From Sporichthyaceae bacterium (lineage in GTDB: Bacteria > Actinomycetota > Actinomycetes > Sporichthyales > Sporichthyaceae): a stretch of DNA of 64,000 bases. The notes below the pieces were generated by a model. That model searched no databases and was not told the DNA's origin. It saw only the letters and a program-made list of their open reading frames with translations. Numbering within the stretch: position 1 is the stretch's first letter; every line of letters starts with the position of its first letter. The position numbers and the translations under genes are program-made. Where the stretch lies: assembly GCA_036493475.1 (NCBI GenBank), contig DASXPS010000147.1, positions 29,132 to 93,131 of the forward strand, written 5' to 3'. Shown piece by piece: positions 28,139 to 37,625 of the stretch.

Positions 28139-28879
28139 ATGAACCTCTGGTGGAATTACATCTCCGACCTGGATCACTGGAAGGCCACCGACGGCATCGC
28201 GCAGCGGCTCGGTGAGCACGTCGCGATGTCCATCGGCGCGCTGCTGATCGCCACTGTCGTCGCGCTGCCGTTGGGCATCGCGGTCGGGCACAGCGGCAAG
28301 GGTGACGATCTGCCGATCCTGTTCGGCGTGCTCGGCCGACTGTTGCCGCCTCTCGGGGTGTTCGCCTACTTCGCGATGAAGACCGAGACCGGCACCGGGC
28401 CCGCGTTCGTCATGTTGGTGCTGCTGGGGATGGCGCCGATCATGTCCGCGGGCTACGCCGGAGTGCGTCTGTTGGACCGTGCGGTGATCGAGTCTGCCCG
28501 CGCGTCGGGCATGGTGCCCATGCACGTGCTGCGGGAGATCGAACTGCCGATGGCCATGCCCCAGTTGATCGCCGGGGTGCGCCGGGCCGCGGTGGCGATC
28601 GTGTCGATGGCCGCGGTGGCCGCGTACGCCGGCGCCAAGGGCCTGGGTCGGCTGATCATCGATGGGCAGCAGCCCGATGTGCACGACTACGGCATGGTGG
28701 CCACCGGCGGTTTCCTGGTCGCCGTGCTCGCGGTGGTGCTGGACCGAATCATCGACGCGTTCGGCCGCTCACTGGTCCCGCCCGGCTTGTACGCGACTCC
28801 GTCGGCGGCGCTGAAGGAGATCCAGCCGCGCATCGCCGAGCCTTATGTCCCGCCGGTTCCGGCCACGCCCGGCTACTGA
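28139..28879 (+). CDS. ABC transporter permease (OpuCD/HutW-like)
   Basis: A 246-residue second permease: MSIGALLIATVVALPLGIAVG, GVLGRLLPPLGVFAYFAM, FVMLVLLGMAPIMSAGYAG, and the EAA motif ESARASGMVPMHVLREIELP. It presumably forms a heterodimer with the product of 27452-28096. The 42-bp spacer before it contains GAGGCGAGTGAGC but no second start. Probable substrate is histidine or another hut-related amine, inferred from operon position only. Confidence 0.88.
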   Translation: MNLWWNYISDLDHWKATDGIAQRLGEHVAMSIGALLIATVVALPLGIAVGHSGKGDDLPILFGVLGRLLPPLGVFAYFAMKTETGTGPAFVMLVLLGMAPIMSAGYAGVRLLDRAVIESARASGMVPMHVLREIELPMAMPQLIAGVRRAAVAIVSMAAVAAYAGAKGLGRLIIDGQQPDVHDYGMVATGGFLVAVLAVVLDRIIDAFGRSLVPPGLYATPSAALKEIQPRIAEPYVPPVPATPGY

Positions 28880-28886
28880 ACCGTCG

Positions 28887-30083
28887 ATGTCGTTCGACGC
28901 GCTGTGGGATGACCTGCTCGACGTCGGACGTGATGCCACGTCAGGTGGCTACTACCGGTTCACCGGTACCACCGCGGAGCTGACCTGCCGCGAATGGTTC
29001 GACGAGCAGGCCGCTGCGCGCGGCCTGGTGGTGGAGACCGACCGCAACGCCAACCTGTGGGCCTGGCACGCCCCCGACGCGCCGGGCGGGGCGATCGTCA
29101 CCGGCTCGCACCTGGACTCGGTGCCCGACGGCGGGGCCTACGACGGTCCGCTCGGGGTGATCGCCGCGTTCGCCGCGTTCGACGCCCTCGCCGCTCGCGA
29201 CGCGTTGCCCGTCGTGCCGTTTGCGATCGCGGCGTTCGCCGAGGAGGAGGGCGCTCGCTTCGGTGTGCCCTGCCTCGGGTCCCGCTTGCTCACCGGCGCC
29301 CTGCCCGCGGATGCGGTACTCGCCCGGCGGGACGCGGACGGGACGGCGCTGGCCGAGGTGTGGGCCGCGCTCGGCGCGCGAAACCCCGGGCCGGACCCGC
29401 AACGGTTGGCGCGGATCGGCGCGTACCTCGAGTTGCATGTGGAGCAGGGCCGCGGACTGGTGCACACCGGGCATGCCCTCGGGCTCGCCTCCGGGTTGCG
29501 TCCGCACGGACGGTGGCGGCTGAGCTTCCACGGCGCACCCGACCATGCGGGCACCACGGCGCTGGTCGACCGGATGGACCCGATGCTCACGGTGGCGCGG
29601 TGCGTCATGGACGTGCGCGAGGCGGCGACGCGGCACAACGCGGTGGCCACCGTCGGGCGCATCCGGGTGGTGCCCAACGCCACCAATGTCATCCCGTCGC
29701 TGGTCGAGGTCTGGCTGGACGCCCGGGCAGGCGACGAGGCCACGGTGCGGGCGGTGGTCGACGACGTCGTCGGCCGCGTCGCGGCGCACGCCACGCTCGA
29801 CGGGATCAGCGTCGACCTGGTCGAGGAGTCCTGGTCCCCCGCGGTGCACTTTGATCCCGGGTTGGCCGGTCGGTTGGCAGCGCGACTGGGCGGGGTGCCG
29901 GTGCTCGGCTCCGGCGCCGGGCACGACGCCGGGGTGCTCGCCGCGGCCGGGGTGCCGACCGCGATGCTGTTCGTGCGCAACCCCACCGGCGTCTCGCACG
30001 CCCCCGCCGAGCACGCCGAGCGGGACGACTGCCTGGCCGGGGTCGCCGCGCTGGCCGCCTGCATCAGCGAGCTCGCCGGATGA
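28887..30083 (+). CDS. M20-family amidohydrolase (AllC/hydantoinase-carbamoylase type), probable formylglutamate-releasing enzyme
   Basis: A 398-residue zinc amidohydrolase. Metal and catalytic motifs: VTGSHLDSVPDGGAYDGPLG (His, Asp), AFAEEEGARFG (general base Glu and metal Glu), YLELHVEQGRGL (metal His), and C-terminal GSGAGHDAGVLA with NPTGVSHAPAEHAE. The family cleaves carbamoyl or ureido amides (allantoate, N-carbamoyl amino acids). Here it overlaps hutF by 4 bases, and no HutG is present, so N-formylglutamate deformylation is the likely job; this is inference from context. ATG 28887 chosen. Confidence 0.82.
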   Translation: MSFDALWDDLLDVGRDATSGGYYRFTGTTAELTCREWFDEQAAARGLVVETDRNANLWAWHAPDAPGGAIVTGSHLDSVPDGGAYDGPLGVIAAFAAFDALAARDALPVVPFAIAAFAEEEGARFGVPCLGSRLLTGALPADAVLARRDADGTALAEVWAALGARNPGPDPQRLARIGAYLELHVEQGRGLVHTGHALGLASGLRPHGRWRLSFHGAPDHAGTTALVDRMDPMLTVARCVMDVREAATRHNAVATVGRIRVVPNATNVIPSLVEVWLDARAGDEATVRAVVDDVVGRVAAHATLDGISVDLVEESWSPAVHFDPGLAGRLAARLGGVPVLGSGAGHDAGVLAAAGVPTAMLFVRNPTGVSHAPAEHAERDDCLAGVAALAACISELAG

Positions 30084-31399
30084 CCCCCCATCACTACTGG
30101 TGCGAGCACGCGTGGACGCCGCCGGATGTGGTGCATCACGGCCTGCTGCTGGAGATCAGCGACGGGCGGTTCAGTGCCGTCGAGCCCGTGGTGGCCGCGC
30201 CCGCCGGGGCGACGGTGTTGCGCGGCCTGAGTTTGCCCGGCCTGGCCGACGCCCATTCCCACGCCTTCCACCGGGCGTTGCGGGCCCGCGGCGGCGGCGC
30301 GGACTTCTTCGGCTGGCGCGACGGCATGTACGCCATCGTCCAGCGCCTGGACCCGGACTCCTACCTGGCGCTGGCCCGCGCGGTGTACGCCGAGCTGGCA
30401 CTGGCCGGCGTCACCTGTGTCGGGGAGTTCCACTACCTGCACCACGCGTCCGACGGGGACCGCTACGTGGACCCGAACGCGATGGGCCACGCGGTCGCGC
30501 AGGCTGCGCGGGAGGCCGGCATCCGGATCACCGTACTGGACACCTGCTACCTGTCCGGTGGCTTCGGCGCGGACCTGACGCCAGCTCAGCTCCGCTTCTC
30601 CGACGGCGATATTCACAGCTGGCTGGACCGCGTGTCCCGGTTCAACCCCGGTGCCGGAGCCCGGCTGGGTGCGGGGGTGCACTCGGTGCGGGCGGTGCCG
30701 CTGGACGCCATCGAGCTGGTCGCCGAATGGGCCGCCCGCGGCGTCCCGTTGCATGCACACGTCTCCGAACAAGCCGCGGAGAACGAGGCCTGCCGCGCGG
30801 CGTATGGCCGCACCCCGACCGAGGTGCTGCATCGGGCCGGCGCGCTGGCCAGCAACCTGACCGCGGTGCACGGCACGCACCTCACCGCCGGCGACATCGA
30901 GCTGCTCGGGTTGAACGGGTCAGCCGTGTGCCTGTGCCCCACCACCGAACGCGACCTCGCCGACGGCATCGGCCCGACCGCCGCGCTGCACGCCGCCGGC
31001 GTCACGCTGACCCTGGGCTCGGACAGCCACGCGGTGATCGACGTGTTCGAGGAGGCCCGCGCGGTGGAGATGCACGAACGCCTGGTCAGCGGGACCCGCG
31101 GCCACCTCGACGCCGACGCGCTGCTGCGCGCCGCGACCGTGGCCGGGCACGCCTGCCTGGGCTGGCCGGACGCCGGCCGGCTGGAGGTCGGCGCGCGTGC
31201 GGACCTGGTCAGCGTCGCGTTGGACTCGGTACGCACCGCCGGTGGCCCCCCGGACGCCCGCACCGCGGTGTTCGCCGCGACCGCCGCCGATGTGCGGCAC
31301 GTGATCGCGTCGGGCCGGGTCATCGTCGCCGACGGCCGACACACTCTGCTCGACGACGTCCCCGCCGCCCTGCGCACCGCTATCGAGCCCCTGTGGTGA
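30080..31399 (+). CDS. hutF: Formimidoylglutamate deiminase
   Basis: A 439-residue amidohydrolase-superfamily enzyme releasing ammonia from N-formimidoyl-glutamate to give N-formyl-glutamate. Motifs: LADAHSHAFHRALRAR, GVTCVGEFHYLHH, PLHAHVSEQAAENEAC, TAVHGTHLT, CLCPTTERDLADGIGP and LTLGSDSHAVIDVFEEAR, which together mark HutF rather than guanine deaminases. ATG 30080 overlaps the preceding stop. Followed by a large dyad before hutI. Confidence 0.93.
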   Translation: MTPHHYWCEHAWTPPDVVHHGLLLEISDGRFSAVEPVVAAPAGATVLRGLSLPGLADAHSHAFHRALRARGGGADFFGWRDGMYAIVQRLDPDSYLALARAVYAELALAGVTCVGEFHYLHHASDGDRYVDPNAMGHAVAQAAREAGIRITVLDTCYLSGGFGADLTPAQLRFSDGDIHSWLDRVSRFNPGAGARLGAGVHSVRAVPLDAIELVAEWAARGVPLHAHVSEQAAENEACRAAYGRTPTEVLHRAGALASNLTAVHGTHLTAGDIELLGLNGSAVCLCPTTERDLADGIGPTAALHAAGVTLTLGSDSHAVIDVFEEARAVEMHERLVSGTRGHLDADALLRAATVAGHACLGWPDAGRLEVGARADLVSVALDSVRTAGGPPDARTAVFAATAADVRHVIASGRVIVADGRHTLLDDVPAALRTAIEPLW

Positions 31400-31400
31400 G

Positions 31401-31520
31401 CGCCCCCCGTTCGCTCATTCATGAGCGGGGCGTCATTTCCGTGCCCGAATTGCCCCGGTTCCATGACGCCCCGGGTATGACAGAACTCCGCCAGATCATG
31501 AATGAGCAACGGGTGGCGCC
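31401..31520. repeat. Nested inverted repeat between hutF and hutI, element B copy 1
   Basis: Outer arms: CGCCCCCCGTTC continuing through GCTCATTCATGA (from 31401) pair with TCATGAATGAGCAACGG and GTGGCG (31496-31518), with one extra base. Inner arms GGGGCGTCAT (31427-31436) and ATGACGCCCC (31463-31472) pair perfectly. The whole can fold into a long branched stem filling the hutF-hutI space. The outer ends CGCCCCCCGTTC...AACGG-N-TGGCGCC recur at 41779-41822. Confidence 0.7.
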
Positions 31521-32690
31521 ATGAGTTCGGTGCTGCTGACGGACATCGCGAGGCTGGTCACCAACGACCCGGCCGCCGGGCCCGGTCTGCTCGGTGAGGT
31601 ACCCGTCGCGGCGCTGGTCGTGGTCGCGGGGAAGGTGGCGTGGGTGGGGCCCGCGCGCGGCGCCCCGGCCTGCGACGCCCGGCTATCCGCCGCCGGCGGG
31701 GCGGTGCTGCCCGGTTTCGTGGATTCGCACACCCACCTGGTATTCGCCGGCGACCGGCTCGCCGAGTTCACCGCGCGGATGAGCGGCCGCCGGTATGAAG
31801 CCGGCGGGATCGCCACCACGGTGGCCGCCACCCGCGCCGCCCCCGATGAGGTGCTGCTCGCGCACACCGCGCGGCTGATCGGGGAACTGCAGGCGAGCGG
31901 CGTGACCACCGTGGAGATCAAGTCCGGCTACGGGCTGTCGGTCGCCGACGAGGCGCGCTGTCTGGCCGTGGCCGGACAGTTCACCGAGGAGACCACCTTC
32001 CTCGGTGCGCACGTGGTGCCCGCCGAGTACGCCGAGGACCGCGCGGCTTACCTGGACCTGGTCACCGGTCCGATGCTGGCTGCGGTGAGACCGCACGCTC
32101 GCTGGATCGACGTGTTCTGCGACCGCGGCGCGTTCGACGTCGAGGAGGCCCGGGCGGTGGCCCTGGCCGGACAGGCGGCGGGGCTCGGCCTGCGCATGCA
32201 CGTCAACCAACTCCAACCCGGCCCCGGCGCGCTGCTGGCCGTCGAACTCGACGCGGCCAGCGCCGATCACTGCACCCACCTCACCGACGCCGACGTCGAC
32301 GCGCTCGCGCACTCGACCACCGTGGCCACCCTGCTGCCGGGCGCGGAGTTCAGTACCCGCGCGCCCTACCCGAACGCCCGGCGCCTGCTGGACGCCGGCG
32401 TCACGGTGGCGCTGGCCACCGACTGCAACCCGGGCTCCTCGTACACCACCTCGATGCCGTTCTGTATCGCGCTGGCGGTGCGGGAGATGGGCTTCACCCC
32501 GGACGAAGCGGTGCATGCGGCCACCGCCGGCGGGGCCCGCGCGTTGCGCCGCGACGACATCGGCGTGCTGCGTCCGGGAGCGCGGGCGGACCTGGTGATG
32601 CTGGCCGCCCCCGACGCGGGGTACCTGGCCTACCGGCCGGGGGTGGCGATGGTCGCCGGGGTGTGGCAGGACGGCCACCCCATCCGATGA
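31521..32690 (+). CDS. hutI: Imidazolonepropionase
   Basis: A 389-residue amidohydrolase opening the imidazolone ring to N-formimidoyl-glutamate. Motifs: [17 protein letters not shown] (metal His-x-His), [35 protein letters not shown] and [12 protein letters not shown] (metal Asp). Last gene of the hut operon; separated from hutF by a large dyad, so its expression may be tuned separately. Confidence 0.96.
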   Translation: MSSVLLTDIARLVTNDPAAGPGLLGEVPVAALVVVAGKVAWVGPARGAPACDARLSAAGGAVLPGFVDSHTHLVFAGDRLAEFTARMSGRRYEAGGIATTVAATRAAPDEVLLAHTARLIGELQASGVTTVEIKSGYGLSVADEARCLAVAGQFTEETTFLGAHVVPAEYAEDRAAYLDLVTGPMLAAVRPHARWIDVFCDRGAFDVEEARAVALAGQAAGLGLRMHVNQLQPGPGALLAVELDAASADHCTHLTDADVDALAHSTTVATLLPGAEFSTRAPYPNARRLLDAGVTVALATDCNPGSSYTTSMPFCIALAVREMGFTPDEAVHAATAGGARALRRDDIGVLRPGARADLVMLAAPDAGYLAYRPGVAMVAGVWQDGHPIR

Positions 32691-32699
32691 CGCTGTCGA

Positions 32700-32831
32700 T
32701 CAGATGACGCCGGAGAAGACCCACCGGGCGATCGGGATCAACAACGGCGCGGTTCCGACCAGCAGGCCGAGCGCCGTCAGCAACGCGATCGCCCGCGTGC
32801 GCAGCGCCGGTCCACCGCTCGAGGCGCGCAT
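32700..32831 (-). CDS. Possible 43-residue single-pass membrane protein
   Basis: An ATG at 32831 opens a frame whose product has a basic N-terminus and one long hydrophobic segment (AIALLTALGLLVGTAPLLIP) ending in FSGVI. It ends 10 bp from convergent hutI. The ribosome-binding site is weak, and no family is recognised, so it is a tentative call. Confidence 0.35.
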   Translation of the reverse strand: MRASSGGPALRTRAIALLTALGLLVGTAPLLIPIARWVFSGVI

Positions 32832-33019
32832 GGTCCGCAGCACAACCGCAGGATAACGGCGGTTTTTCCCGGGAAAACCCTGCTCGCGGTCAAGCCCTGG
32901 CGCCCGCAGAAAGCCTGCGTTATGTCCGAAATCTCCTAACCGTTGCCTTTCGCCCCGGGTCGCATGCCAAACTCCCCGCAAACGCTCATGCGCCACGCGA
33001 CCGGCAAGGAGAACCACCG
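32832..33019. other. Intergenic region upstream of the M4 protease
   Basis: With 32691-32831 this is a gap of about 330 bp. Lower GC and the run CTCCCCGCAAACGCTCATGCG suggest promoter DNA. AAGGAG lies 8 bases before the protease ATG. No clear dyad is seen. Confidence 0.4.
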
Positions 33020-35605
33020 ATGCACCCACGCCGGCTGCTCGCGGTGACCGCGGTGCTCGCCGCGGTGGCTTGGGGTAATCAGGTGGTACATGCCGATCCC
33101 GGGCCCGCGCAGAGCCCGACATCGCTGCTCCCGGTCGGCGCCCCGTCCGCGGCCTCGTTGGCCGCGCAACGGGTGCTGGAGGGCGTGGCCGGCGCTCCGC
33201 TGACCATTGTCCGGGATGCCCGCGGGCTGGCCCACACGTTCGGCACGTCTCCATTGCATCCGCTGGCGCTGCCCGCGGGTGCGGCGGTGAGCAGCCCGCA
33301 GGCCATGGCCCGTGCCCAACTGGCCCGGGTTGCGCCGCTGTTCGGGCTCACCGACGTCACCCACGACGTGGTTCTGGAGCCGCGCCCGGACGGGCTGCCC
33401 AGCCGGCCCGACGAGGACCTGATCGTGCGCTTCCAGCAGCTGCGCGGTGCGTTGCCGGTGCTCGGCGGCGAACTGTCCGTGGTGCTGGACCCGGCCGGTG
33501 CGCTGAAGTCGGTCACCGGGGAGACGCTGCCGACGGCCGCACCCCCGCCCGCCGCGACCACGACCGCGGCGCGGGCGAAGCAGATCGCGCTGGCCCTGGT
33601 CGCCCGCGACCACCCGCACACCCCGCGCACCTGGCTGCGCACGAGCACCCCGCAACGGTGGTGGTTCGACCCCGCGTTGATCGGCGTGCCCGCGGCCGAG
33701 CACCTGCTCGCCGGTCCGGTGTGGCGCCTGGAGGTCGCCGACGGCGGCGCGGTGCGCGAGAGCGTGCTGGTCGACTCGCAGACCGGCCGGGTGCCGCTGC
33801 ACTGGAACATGATCAACGACGCGTTGCAGGAGGCGGTCTGCGACGGCAGCAACAAGCCGGACAAGAACCTCACCGGGCCGGACTGCGTGAAGGCCAAATA
33901 CGTCCGGGTCACCGGGCAGACCGCGACCAAGAACTCCGAGGTCGATCAGTCCTATGACAACGGCGCCCGGACCGCGACGTTCTACCAGAACTACGTCGAC
34001 ACCGACCTGACCTCGTTGCTCGGCCTGGACGCCGGGGACGGCAAGAAGATCCGGTCCACGGTGCGCTTCTGCCCGGACGACGACACCTGCGCGCTGTCCG
34101 GCGGGCTGCTGTCCAACGCGTTCTGGAACGGCCGCGGCATGTACTACGGCAACGGCTGGACTGCCGGCGACGATGTGGTCGCCCACGAGCTGACGCACGG
34201 CGTCACCGAGCGCACCTCCAAGCTGCTGTACCTCTACCAGTCCGGCGCAATCAACGAATCAATGTCCGACGTCTTCGGTGAGCTCACCGACCTGACCGAC
34301 GGCTGGGACGGCACCGGCATCCAGACCCCATGGGTGATCGGCGAGGACGCGCCGCTGGTCTCGGTCCCGTTGCGCAACATGGCTGATCCGACGTCCACCC
34401 TCGGCGACGCCCAGCCGGACAAGATGACCAGTTCGTACTACAAAGCGGATCTGACCTTCACCGACAACGGCGCAGTGCACGACAACAGCGGGGTGGGCAA
34501 CAAGGCCGCCTACCTCATCGCGCACGGCGCCACCTTCAACGGCCAAGCCATCTCCGGCATCGGCTACGGCAAGACCGCGACGTTGTACTTCCGCGTGGAG
34601 AACATGCTCACCTCCGGCGCGGACTACAACGACCTGGGCAACACACTGAACCAGGCATGCAGCGATCTGATTGGGCATCACGCTTTCACCACGAACACCT
34701 GCGCGCAGGTGAAGGCGACCGTGCTGGCCACCGAGATGGCCAAGCAGCCGGTGGTGCCCAACGCGGCCGCGCCCGAGGCGTCGCTCTGCCCGAGCGGGCA
34801 GCATCGGGCGACGATCCTCTACGACAGCTTCGAGAACCTCTCCACCAAGCGCTGGTCGCTGGGCGGGCAGTGGATCAAGATCCCGGACTACGCGGAGAAC
34901 GGGAAGTACAGCGTCTACGGTGTGGAGCCCGACCATGCCACGTCGAGTTCGATGACGCTCAAGACGCCGATCTCGGTGCCGCACGGGGTGACCACGTACC
35001 TGCGCTTCGCCCACCAGTACCGCTTGGACGCGGGTTTGTTCAACGGCCCGTACTACGACGGGGTGCGGGTGGAGTACCGGGTGTCCGGGGATTCCACCTG
35101 GCACACGCTGTCCGCGAAGTCCTGGCAGAACGGCCCGACCAACAAGATCACCCCGGCGGGCGGTTCGGCCTACACCGGCTGGGGCGGTGACAGCCACGGT
35201 TACCTGTCCAGCAAGGTGAACCTCAACTTCCTGGCCGGCAAGAACGCCTACTTCCGCTGGCGCATTTTCGGTGACAAGCAGACCGCCGTGGACGGCTGGA
35301 CCGTCGACGACGTGCGCTGGTTCACCTGTGGCGGCAAGACACCGAGCAGCGTGGCGCACGCCACCGCCTCGGCGAGCAAGCAGGCCATCAAGGTCGCCTG
35401 GGACGAGCCGTATTACCCGACGCCGACCGGCATCACGAAGTACAAGATCCACGAGGCGAGCGCGGGCAGCCGCACCCGTGACCCGAAGGTGCGCTCCACC
35501 ACCTTCCACGGGCTGAAGAAGGGCAAGAAGTACACGTTCACCGTGACGCCCTACGCGGCCGGCGGGGCGGGCCCGCACGTCACCAGGAGCGGCGTGCCCA
35601 AGTAA
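33020..35605 (+). CDS. Secreted M4-family (thermolysin-like) zinc metalloprotease
   Basis: An 861-residue exported protease. Signal peptide (LLAVTAVLAAVAWGNQVVHA), then an FTP/PepSY-type propeptide (~45-270: LFGLTDVTHDVV, GALPVLGGELSVVLD, WRLEVADGG). The catalytic domain has VAHELTHGVTE (zinc His pair and Glu), INESMSDVFGE (third ligand) and VHDNSGVGNKAAYL (catalytic His). C-terminal to it are an immune-inhibitor-A-like jelly-roll (YDSFENLSTKRW, TTYLRFAHQYRLDAG, DGWTVDDVRW) and a fibronectin type III domain. AAGGAG precedes ATG 33020. The 3' end overlaps the convergent surface-protein gene by 26 bp. Confidence 0.95.
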   Translation: MHPRRLLAVTAVLAAVAWGNQVVHADPGPAQSPTSLLPVGAPSAASLAAQRVLEGVAGAPLTIVRDARGLAHTFGTSPLHPLALPAGAAVSSPQAMARAQLARVAPLFGLTDVTHDVVLEPRPDGLPSRPDEDLIVRFQQLRGALPVLGGELSVVLDPAGALKSVTGETLPTAAPPPAATTTAARAKQIALALVARDHPHTPRTWLRTSTPQRWWFDPALIGVPAAEHLLAGPVWRLEVADGGAVRESVLVDSQTGRVPLHWNMINDALQEAVCDGSNKPDKNLTGPDCVKAKYVRVTGQTATKNSEVDQSYDNGARTATFYQNYVDTDLTSLLGLDAGDGKKIRSTVRFCPDDDTCALSGGLLSNAFWNGRGMYYGNGWTAGDDVVAHELTHGVTERTSKLLYLYQSGAINESMSDVFGELTDLTDGWDGTGIQTPWVIGEDAPLVSVPLRNMADPTSTLGDAQPDKMTSSYYKADLTFTDNGAVHDNSGVGNKAAYLIAHGATFNGQAISGIGYGKTATLYFRVENMLTSGADYNDLGNTLNQACSDLIGHHAFTTNTCAQVKATVLATEMAKQPVVPNAAAPEASLCPSGQHRATILYDSFENLSTKRWSLGGQWIKIPDYAENGKYSVYGVEPDHATSSSMTLKTPISVPHGVTTYLRFAHQYRLDAGLFNGPYYDGVRVEYRVSGDSTWHTLSAKSWQNGPTNKITPAGGSAYTGWGGDSHGYLSSKVNLNFLAGKNAYFRWRIFGDKQTAVDGWTVDDVRWFTCGGKTPSSVAHATASASKQAIKVAWDEPYYPTPTGITKYKIHEASAGSRTRDPKVRSTTFHGLKKGKKYTFTVTPYAAGGAGPHVTRSGVPK

Positions 35606-37421
35606 CCGGCAGCAACATCGAACCGGGCGGGGTGGTCGAGGGAATCAGCCCGCCCAGGCCGCTGTCCTTCTTCGGTGCCCCGTCGCCCTGGCCGGCGTCC
35701 TTGCCGGGCACATCGCTCTGGCAGGAGCCGTGTCCGGCGTGCCGCGAACAGTTGCGTGCTCGCCGGTCGTGCCCGGCGTGCTCGCCGGGTTGTTTCGGGA
35801 TGTAGTCCTCGGCCCGCGGCACTCCACCGTGCGGCTTGGTGGACACGATGTGCGTGCGTGCGGTGGCGCTGTCGTTGGTGTGGTTCGGGTCCGGGTCGAG
35901 GCCGGTGACGATCGCGGTGTTGTCCACGCGCCCCCGGTCCGGCGCCGTGCCGGTGAAGGTGATCGTGAAGTTCTGATTGATCGGCAGCCGACCCTCCTTG
36001 CAGGTCAACGTCTGCCGATCGAACGCGCACCCCGGTGTGGTGGTGGCCAGGTGGCTGACGTCGTCGGGCAGTGGGTCGGTGAGGGTGAACCCCCGGCTGT
36101 TGGCCGGCCCGCTGTTGTGCACCCGCAGTGTCCACGTCACCGGGTCGCCCGCCTTGGCGTGATCGGGATTGGACGACTCCATCAGCGACAGGTCCGCGCC
36201 CTGTCGGGGTGTGGTGTCGGTCGCGGTGTTGTTGGTCCGGTTGCGGTCGGACTCGTTGCCGACCACCACGGGGTTGGTGGTCACCGCCGATCCGTCGACC
36301 GGCGTGGCGCCGGTGAACGTGATCGTCTGGTCGTGCCCGGCCATCAACGTGCCCTGCACGCAGCTCAGCGTCTGCCCGGTGAAGTCGCACCCCGCGGCGT
36401 CGGTGTCCAGATCGGTGACCGTTGCAGGTACCGCGTCGGCGAGGGTGAACCCGGAACTGTCGGTCGTCGAGGCGTTGTGCACGCTCAGCGTCCAGGTGAT
36501 GGTGCCGCCGATCACCTTGGAGCCGGTGGTGACGCCGAGGTCGACCGGTTGACCGGAGCAGGCGGCGCCGTCGGTCTGCCCCTGTGGCAGCGGACCCGTC
36601 TCGTTGGAGATCAGCGTGAAGTACGGCTTCACGCCCGCCGGGTCAGTGATGTGGATCTGGTAGAGGATCCCGGTCGCGTTGTCCTGCAGGCCCAGGTTGC
36701 CGTTGCCGTAGGTCCACGCCGCGCCGGCAGTGATGTTGCCGGTCAGTACTTTTGGGAAGTTGGTCACCACCCCCGTGGCGGGGTCGATGCGCACCAGGCT
36801 TTCCCCCGCGTAGCCCCACAACATCGGTCCGATGAACGTGACGTCGGCCGGCAGCGTGCCGGTCAGCTGTTTCTCGGCGATCTCCGAGACCGGGTTGTCG
36901 TTGACGTTGATCGCGTGCAGCACTTTGTCCCCGCCCGAGGCGTAGACGTAGTAGTGCCCGAGGCCGTCGAACGCCCCGGCGTCGGTCCCCGGCTGCAGCG
37001 GGGTGCTCTCCCCGGACAACGGGCCGCGGTCGACCACCGCGCCGTTGGCGTCCACCTGCACCAGGTGGCCCAGTCCGAGCGGGCCGCCCCGGGGGGTGGC
37101 GGTGACCACGCCGTAGAGCAGGTTCTCCACGGGATTCATCCCGATGGCGTTGTAGGTGCCGCCTGCGGCCATGCCGACCGGGTTGAACGTGACGGCCCCC
37201 GGTCCGCCCAGGCTCTGGTACAGCACGCTGCCCGGCGGGGTCGTGCCCTGCGCCAGGTAGATCTTCGAGGTTTGGCACGGGAACGGGGCGGTGGCCGTGG
37301 CGGTGGTGGTGGCGGCGTCCGCCGCCGTGGTCGCCCCGATCAGGGCCAGACCGGTACACAGCAGTAGCGACCCGGCGCGTCGTGCCTTCCGCCGCAGCTT
37401 GCGAGCACTCCCACCGGACAC
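35580..37421 (-). CDS. Secreted DUF11-repeat cell-surface protein
   Basis: A ~613-residue exported protein. After a basic N-terminus and signal segment (GSLLLCTGLALIGATTAADA) comes a beta-propeller-like region (GMNPVENLLYGVVT, YYVYASGGDKVLHAINV, GYAGESLVRIDP), then two DUF11 domains (GGTITWTLSVHNAS and GDPVTWTLRVHNSGPANSRG), ending in a His/Arg-rich tail without LPXTG. DUF11 proteins are usually cell-wall or spore-surface components. GTG 37421 is preferred because AAAGGGG precedes it; GTG 37439 is possible. Convergent and overlapping with the M4 protease. Confidence 0.8.
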   Translation of the reverse strand: MSGGSARKLRRKARRAGSLLLCTGLALIGATTAADAATTTATATAPFPCQTSKIYLAQGTTPPGSVLYQSLGGPGAVTFNPVGMAAGGTYNAIGMNPVENLLYGVVTATPRGGPLGLGHLVQVDANGAVVDRGPLSGESTPLQPGTDAGAFDGLGHYYVYASGGDKVLHAINVNDNPVSEIAEKQLTGTLPADVTFIGPMLWGYAGESLVRIDPATGVVTNFPKVLTGNITAGAAWTYGNGNLGLQDNATGILYQIHITDPAGVKPYFTLISNETGPLPQGQTDGAACSGQPVDLGVTTGSKVIGGTITWTLSVHNASTTDSSGFTLADAVPATVTDLDTDAAGCDFTGQTLSCVQGTLMAGHDQTITFTGATPVDGSAVTTNPVVVGNESDRNRTNNTATDTTPRQGADLSLMESSNPDHAKAGDPVTWTLRVHNSGPANSRGFTLTDPLPDDVSHLATTTPGCAFDRQTLTCKEGRLPINQNFTITFTGTAPDRGRVDNTAIVTGLDPDPNHTNDSATARTHIVSTKPHGGVPRAEDYIPKQPGEHAGHDRRARNCSRHAGHGSCQSDVPGKDAGQGDGAPKKDSGLGGLIPSTTPPGSMLLPVTWARRSW

Positions 37422-37531
37422 TTTGACCCCTTTCGTCACACCTTCCCCGACGGTACCGAGCCGGCGGTGTTCGGATGCCGATCGACACTCGCCCGCGGCC
37501 CCCTCTCGGGAACATTCGACGGTCGAGCAGA

Positions 37532-37552
37532 GTTGAGCCAATCAGACTCAAG
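37532..37552 (+). promoter_or_regulatory. HAIR-like HspR operator 1
   Basis: GTTGAGC-(7 bases)-ACTCAAG matches the HspR inverted repeat CTTGAGT-N7-ACTCAAG at 12 of 14 arm positions. It lies 74 bp before dnaK. HspR is encoded three genes downstream, so autorepression of the operon is likely. Confidence 0.75.
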
Positions 37553-37584
37553 TGAATTGACGATGGAAGCATCCATCTGGCAGC

Positions 37585-37605
37585 CTTGAGCGCAGTCAGC
37601 TCAGC
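37585..37605 (+). promoter_or_regulatory. HAIR-like HspR operator 2
   Basis: CTTGAGC-(7 bases)-GCTCAGC is a weaker HAIR match with the same 7-7-7 spacing, 20 bp before dnaK and just ahead of the ribosome-binding site AGGAGG. A second, lower-affinity HspR site is likely. Confidence 0.55.
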
Positions 37606-37625
37606 TTCAACAGGAGGAACACAAG

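Noticed and set aside
32832..33254. Longer minus-strand frame (184 aa) covering 32700-33254
   Set aside because: Its N-terminal half is antisense to the protease signal-peptide region; only the last 43 codons look protein-like.
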